Below are positions 5,207 through 7,472 of a stretch of 7,472 nucleotides of DNA, in pieces (positions within the stretch are counted from its first letter, which is position 1; each line of letters begins with the position of its first letter). Where the stretch lies: assembly GCA_030152985.1 (NCBI GenBank), contig JASLIE010000123.1, positions 1 through 7,472 of the forward strand. The letters are read 5' to 3'. The stretch is from Bacillaceae bacterium (GTDB taxonomy: Bacteria; Bacillota; Bacilli; Bacillales; Amphibacillaceae). The position numbers and the translations under genes were made by a program. Below the pieces are notes generated by a model. It was not told the DNA's origin, ran no database searches, and saw nothing but the letters and a program-made list of their open reading frames with translations.

Positions 5207-7120
5207 TTATTCTAACTCAACTTGTAAACTCTCCCAGGCTTCATAGAGTTTATCGATTTCTGCTTGTTTTTGATTTTGTTCTTCTGTTAATTCAAGTAAG
5301 GCTTCATGATCTTCAAACACTTTCGGATCAGTCATCTTCACTTCAATATCAGTTAAACTTGCTTCAAGTCCTTCGATTTCTTCTTCTAAGGCAGCAATCT
5401 CTCGCTTGATTCGTCGCCTTTGACTTTGCTTTTTCTTCTGGGCTTCAAAAGCCTGCTTGCGGTCGCTTTGTGTTTGGACTTGTGTTTGAGTTACTTTAGC
5501 CTCTTTATTTTCATAGGCTTTGATTTCTTCTGTCTCTGTCTTTTTAGCAATGAAATAATCATAGTCACCTAAATAAACTGTCGCTTGATCGCTTTCAAGC
5601 TCAATGACTTGATCTGCAAGCTTATTAATAAAATAACGGTCGTGTGAGACAAAAAGAATGCTGCCGGGATAATTAAGTAAAGCAGCCTCGAGTACTTCTT
5701 TACTGTCTAAGTCTAAATGGTTGGTCGGCTCGTCTAAAATTAAGAAGTTTGCATTTAACATCATCAGTTTAGCAAGTGCAAGTCGCGCCTTTTCACCACC
5801 ACTTAACATTCCCACCGTTTTTAAGACGTCATCTTGAGTAAACAGGAAGTGCCCTAGGGTCTGCCTGATTTTCTTTTCTTCAATCTGGGGATGCTCACGC
5901 CACAATTCTTCAAGGACAGTGTTTTTATCAATAAGATGACTTTGTTCCTGATCATAATAAGCAATCTCAACATTTGTCCCGAGCTGTCCAGCTTTTCCTT
6001 GATAAATCAGCTTGAGTAAGGTTGTTTTACCAACACCATTGTCACCAATTAAAGCAATCCGGTCACCTCGGTGAATGTTAAATGACACATTTTTAAAGGT
6101 CGGTCGCTCATTGTCAGGGTAAGTAAAGTGATAATCTTTCAGACGTAAAACGTCATTTCCACTCGCCCGATTTATATCAAAAGAAAAATTTGCACTTTTT
6201 AAATCAGCCAGAGGCTTTTCATAACGAATCATAGATTCAAGTGCCTTCCGTCTGCTTTGTGCCCGTTTAGTCGTTGAAGCACGGGCGATATTTCTTTGAA
6301 TAAAGTCTTCTGCTTCTTTAATTTCTTCCTGTTGTTTTAAATAACGCTTTAAATCGCGCTCGTAATTTGCCTGCTTACTTGTTAAATAATTAGAGTAGGA
6401 GCCCAGATACTTTTCGGTTGTTTGATGTGCGACTTCGTAAACTGTATCGATAATTTTATCTAAAAAGTAACGGTCATGTGAAATAATGACAATCGCTCCA
6501 GGGTAAGAAACAAGATAAGACTCAAGCCAAGTTAAGGTATCAATATCTAAATGGTTGGTCGGCTCATCTAAGAAAAGAATATCAGGCTCTTTAAGTAAGA
6601 GCTGTCCTAGGGCCAGACGTGTTTTTTGCCCACCACTCAGTGATTTAACTGATCGGTCATACATGGATTCACTGAATTTCAGTCCCGTCAGCACACCCTT
6701 GATATCACTTTCAAAGCGGTAGCCCCCACGTGCTTCAAAGGCCTCAACTTTTTTACCGTAACTTTCGATTAAATCCTCATTTAAGGGGTCAGCTTCAATC
6801 TTTTCTGCCACTTCAGCTAATTCATCACGTTCTTTAATTAAATCGCTAAAAACAGATAAAAGAAAGTCCCAGACTGATGTTTCTTCATCAATTTCAATGT
6901 GTTGTGCTAAATATCCAGTTTCAAGATCTTTAATTTTAAAGACTTCACCTGCATCATAACTCATTTCTTCTGTCATGATTTTTATAAAAGTGGATTTACC
7001 TGCTCCGTTTCGCCCGACAATGGCGATTCGATCTTTTGTTTTAATTTCGATTTCAGCATTAATTAAAACAGGATTTCCACCAAATGATTTTTCGATGTTT
7101 TTCAGTTGCATTAAAATCAT
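5207..7120 (-). CDS. ABC-F family ATP-binding protein, YdiF type
   Basis: This is a soluble twin-ABC protein with no membrane segment. ABC-F proteins act on the ribosome, usually at the E site, to help with stalled or difficult elongation; some give antibiotic resistance. In the 637-residue product the first domain has Walker A GRNGAGKST (36-44), LSGGQ (161-165), ILFLDEPTNHLD (181-192) and SHDRYFLD (214-221). A charged linker (about 224-308) corresponds to the tRNA-interaction region. The second domain has GDNGVGKTT (359-367), LSGGEKAR (439-446), LILDEPTNHLD (460-470) and SHDRYFINK (492-500). A long charged, probably coiled-coil C-terminal tail covers about 523-637. The start ATG (7118-7120) is preceded by AGAGGTGA with 4 nt spacing. 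A longer reading from TTG 7171 lacks a ribosome site and was not used. Length, N-terminus and position next to rex match Bacillus YdiF. Both ATPase sites look intact. A resistance role is not indicated by the sequence. Confidence 0.93.
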   Translation of the reverse strand: MILMQLKNIEKSFGGNPVLINAEIEIKTKDRIAIVGRNGAGKSTFIKIMTEEMSYDAGEVFKIKDLETGYLAQHIEIDEETSVWDFLLSVFSDLIKERDELAEVAEKIEADPLNEDLIESYGKKVEAFEARGGYRFESDIKGVLTGLKFSESMYDRSVKSLSGGQKTRLALGQLLLKEPDILFLDEPTNHLDIDTLTWLESYLVSYPGAIVIISHDRYFLDKIIDTVYEVAHQTTEKYLGSYSNYLTSKQANYERDLKRYLKQQEEIKEAEDFIQRNIARASTTKRAQSRRKALESMIRYEKPLADLKSANFSFDINRASGNDVLRLKDYHFTYPDNERPTFKNVSFNIHRGDRIALIGDNGVGKTTLLKLIYQGKAGQLGTNVEIAYYDQEQSHLIDKNTVLEELWREHPQIEEKKIRQTLGHFLFTQDDVLKTVGMLSGGEKARLALAKLMMLNANFLILDEPTNHLDLDSKEVLEAALLNYPGSILFVSHDRYFINKLADQVIELESDQATVYLGDYDYFIAKKTETEEIKAYENKEAKVTQTQVQTQSDRKQAFEAQKKKQSQRRRIKREIAALEEEIEGLEASLTDIEVKMTDPKVFEDHEALLELTEEQNQKQAEIDKLYEAWESLQVELE

Positions 7121-7188
7121 ATCGTCACCTCTATCTGCTTTAGTGTAACGTATAAATACGCAAGATAGCAATTAGTATGAAGGTTTAT

Positions 7189-7216
7189 TTTATACAGGCT
7201 TGAATTTTTCTGATAA
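7189..7216 (-). promoter_or_regulatory. Probable promoter of the ABC-F gene
   Basis: Read on the minus strand, TTATCA (7216-7211) and TATAAA (7194-7189) are separated by 16 bp. They match the SigA elements at 4/6 and 5/6 positions. The transcript would start near 7182 and carry a leader of about 60 nt. The leader contains a near-palindrome CGTATAAATACG (7149-7160) of unknown role. The -35 element overlaps the predicted -10 of the divergent rex promoter, so the two promoters may compete. Confidence 0.4.
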
Positions 7217-7219
7217 GAT
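7191..7219 (+). promoter_or_regulatory. Probable promoter of rex
   Basis: TATACA (7191-7196) and TAAGAT (7214-7219) are spaced by 17 bp. Each matches four of six consensus positions, and TG one base before the -10 (7211-7212) gives an extended -10. The expected start is near 7226, followed by the AGGAGAGG ribosome site (7230-7237). No Rex operator of the TTGTGAA-N6-TTCACAA type was seen, so autoregulation is not supported here. Confidence 0.4.
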
Positions 7220-7243
7220 AGTACTAGACAGGAGAGGATGTAG

Positions 7244-7447
7244 GTGAAAGCACGCCGAATACCGCAAGCAACGGCAAAACGATTGCCTTTATACTATCGC
7301 TTTTTAAATAATTTAAGTATTGAAGGTAAAACCCGGATCTCAAGCAAGGAATTGAGTGAGGCTGTAAAGGTCGATCCCCCTACAAATAGCAGGGATTTAT
7401 CTTACATTGGTGCACAAGGTAACAAAGGGTATGGGTATAAATTTTAG
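7244..7447 (+). CDS. rex: Redox-sensing repressor Rex, N-terminal fragment with disrupted frame
   Basis: Rex is a homodimeric repressor that senses the NADH/NAD+ ratio and controls fermentation and anaerobic genes. Full proteins are about 210 residues: a winged-helix DNA-binding domain followed by a Rossmann domain. Here the first 44 residues match Rex closely ([16 protein letters not shown] at 6-21, [13 protein letters not shown] at 32-44). The usual recognition-helix block SATIRRDFSYFGALG is changed to [15 protein letters not shown] (45-59), and after GYGYKF a TAG stops the frame where the family continues with D-Y-L-L-x-F-F. The same frame past the stop still reads YFLAFFK before a second stop at 7469. 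The GTG start has AGGAGAGG 6 nt upstream, and the in-frame ATG at 7238 is followed at once by a stop. No Rossmann domain lies in the window. Sequence errors near a contig end are the likeliest cause; a real pseudogene is the alternative. Confidence 0.8.
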   Translation: MKARRIPQATAKRLPLYYRFLNNLSIEGKTRISSKELSEAVKVDPPTNSRDLSYIGAQGNKGYGYKF

Positions 7448-7472
7448 TATTTTCTTGCCTTTTTTAAATAAA

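Noticed and set aside
5207..7120. Antibiotic-resistance ABC-F determinant
   Set aside because: The genomic position next to rex, the length and the C-terminal coiled tail fit the housekeeping YdiF group; nothing in the sequence points to a resistance subfamily.
7121..7171. 17-residue N-terminal extension of the ABC-F protein from TTG 7171
   Set aside because: The extension matches nothing in the family and has no ribosome site, while ATG 7118-7120 follows a strong AGAGGTGA site and gives the normal family N-terminus.

Overview
The window is low-GC chromosomal DNA from a Firmicute of class Bacilli, most likely a member of Lactobacillales. The evidence is the gene order thiL-tsaE-tsaB-rimI-tsaD followed by an ABC-F gene and rex, which matches the ydi region of Bacillus relatives. 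Strong GGTGA-type Shine-Dalgarno sites, frequent GTG starts and AT-rich codon use agree. I cannot name a genus from the sequence alone.

Layout. Positions 1-215 are non-coding and carry two near-identical AT-rich hairpins with T tracts plus a third copy of their half-site. Positions 216-3777 are a tight, same-strand five-gene operon: thiL (thiamine-phosphate kinase), then tsaE, tsaB and tsaD, which together make the t6A37 modification on ANN-decoding tRNAs, with rimI (ribosomal-protein/protein N-acetyltransferase) between tsaB and tsaD. Gene junctions overlap by 4-8 nt or are separated by 8 nt. TsaC/Sua5, the other t6A enzyme, is not here. Positions 3778-3995 are a gap filled with a cluster of DnaA-box-like 9-mers, several spaced about one helical turn apart on one strand, followed by an extended -10 promoter. 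Positions 3996-5168 encode a RodA-type SEDS peptidoglycan polymerase. A perfect 15-bp bidirectional terminator (5169-5205), whose stem itself contains a perfect DnaA box, separates it from a convergent ABC-F ATPase of the YdiF type (5207-7120, minus strand). Overlapping divergent promoters lie between that gene and the start of rex (7244 onward). The rex frame is broken by a stop after 67 codons, close to the window end.

How the genes work together. Most of the window is conserved translation housekeeping (t6A synthesis, protein acetylation, ribosome-associated ABC-F) beside a cell-wall elongation gene and a redox regulator. The most interesting signal is non-coding. The DnaA-box cluster immediately after tsaD, and the DnaA boxes inside the rodA terminator, bracket rodA and suggest a replication-control or DnaA-titration locus. 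I recall that a DnaA-binding cluster near gcp (= tsaD) is known in Bacillus subtilis. If so, the cluster here would be a syntenic counterpart in another lineage with rodA placed beside it. I found no convincing undescribed protein system in the window.
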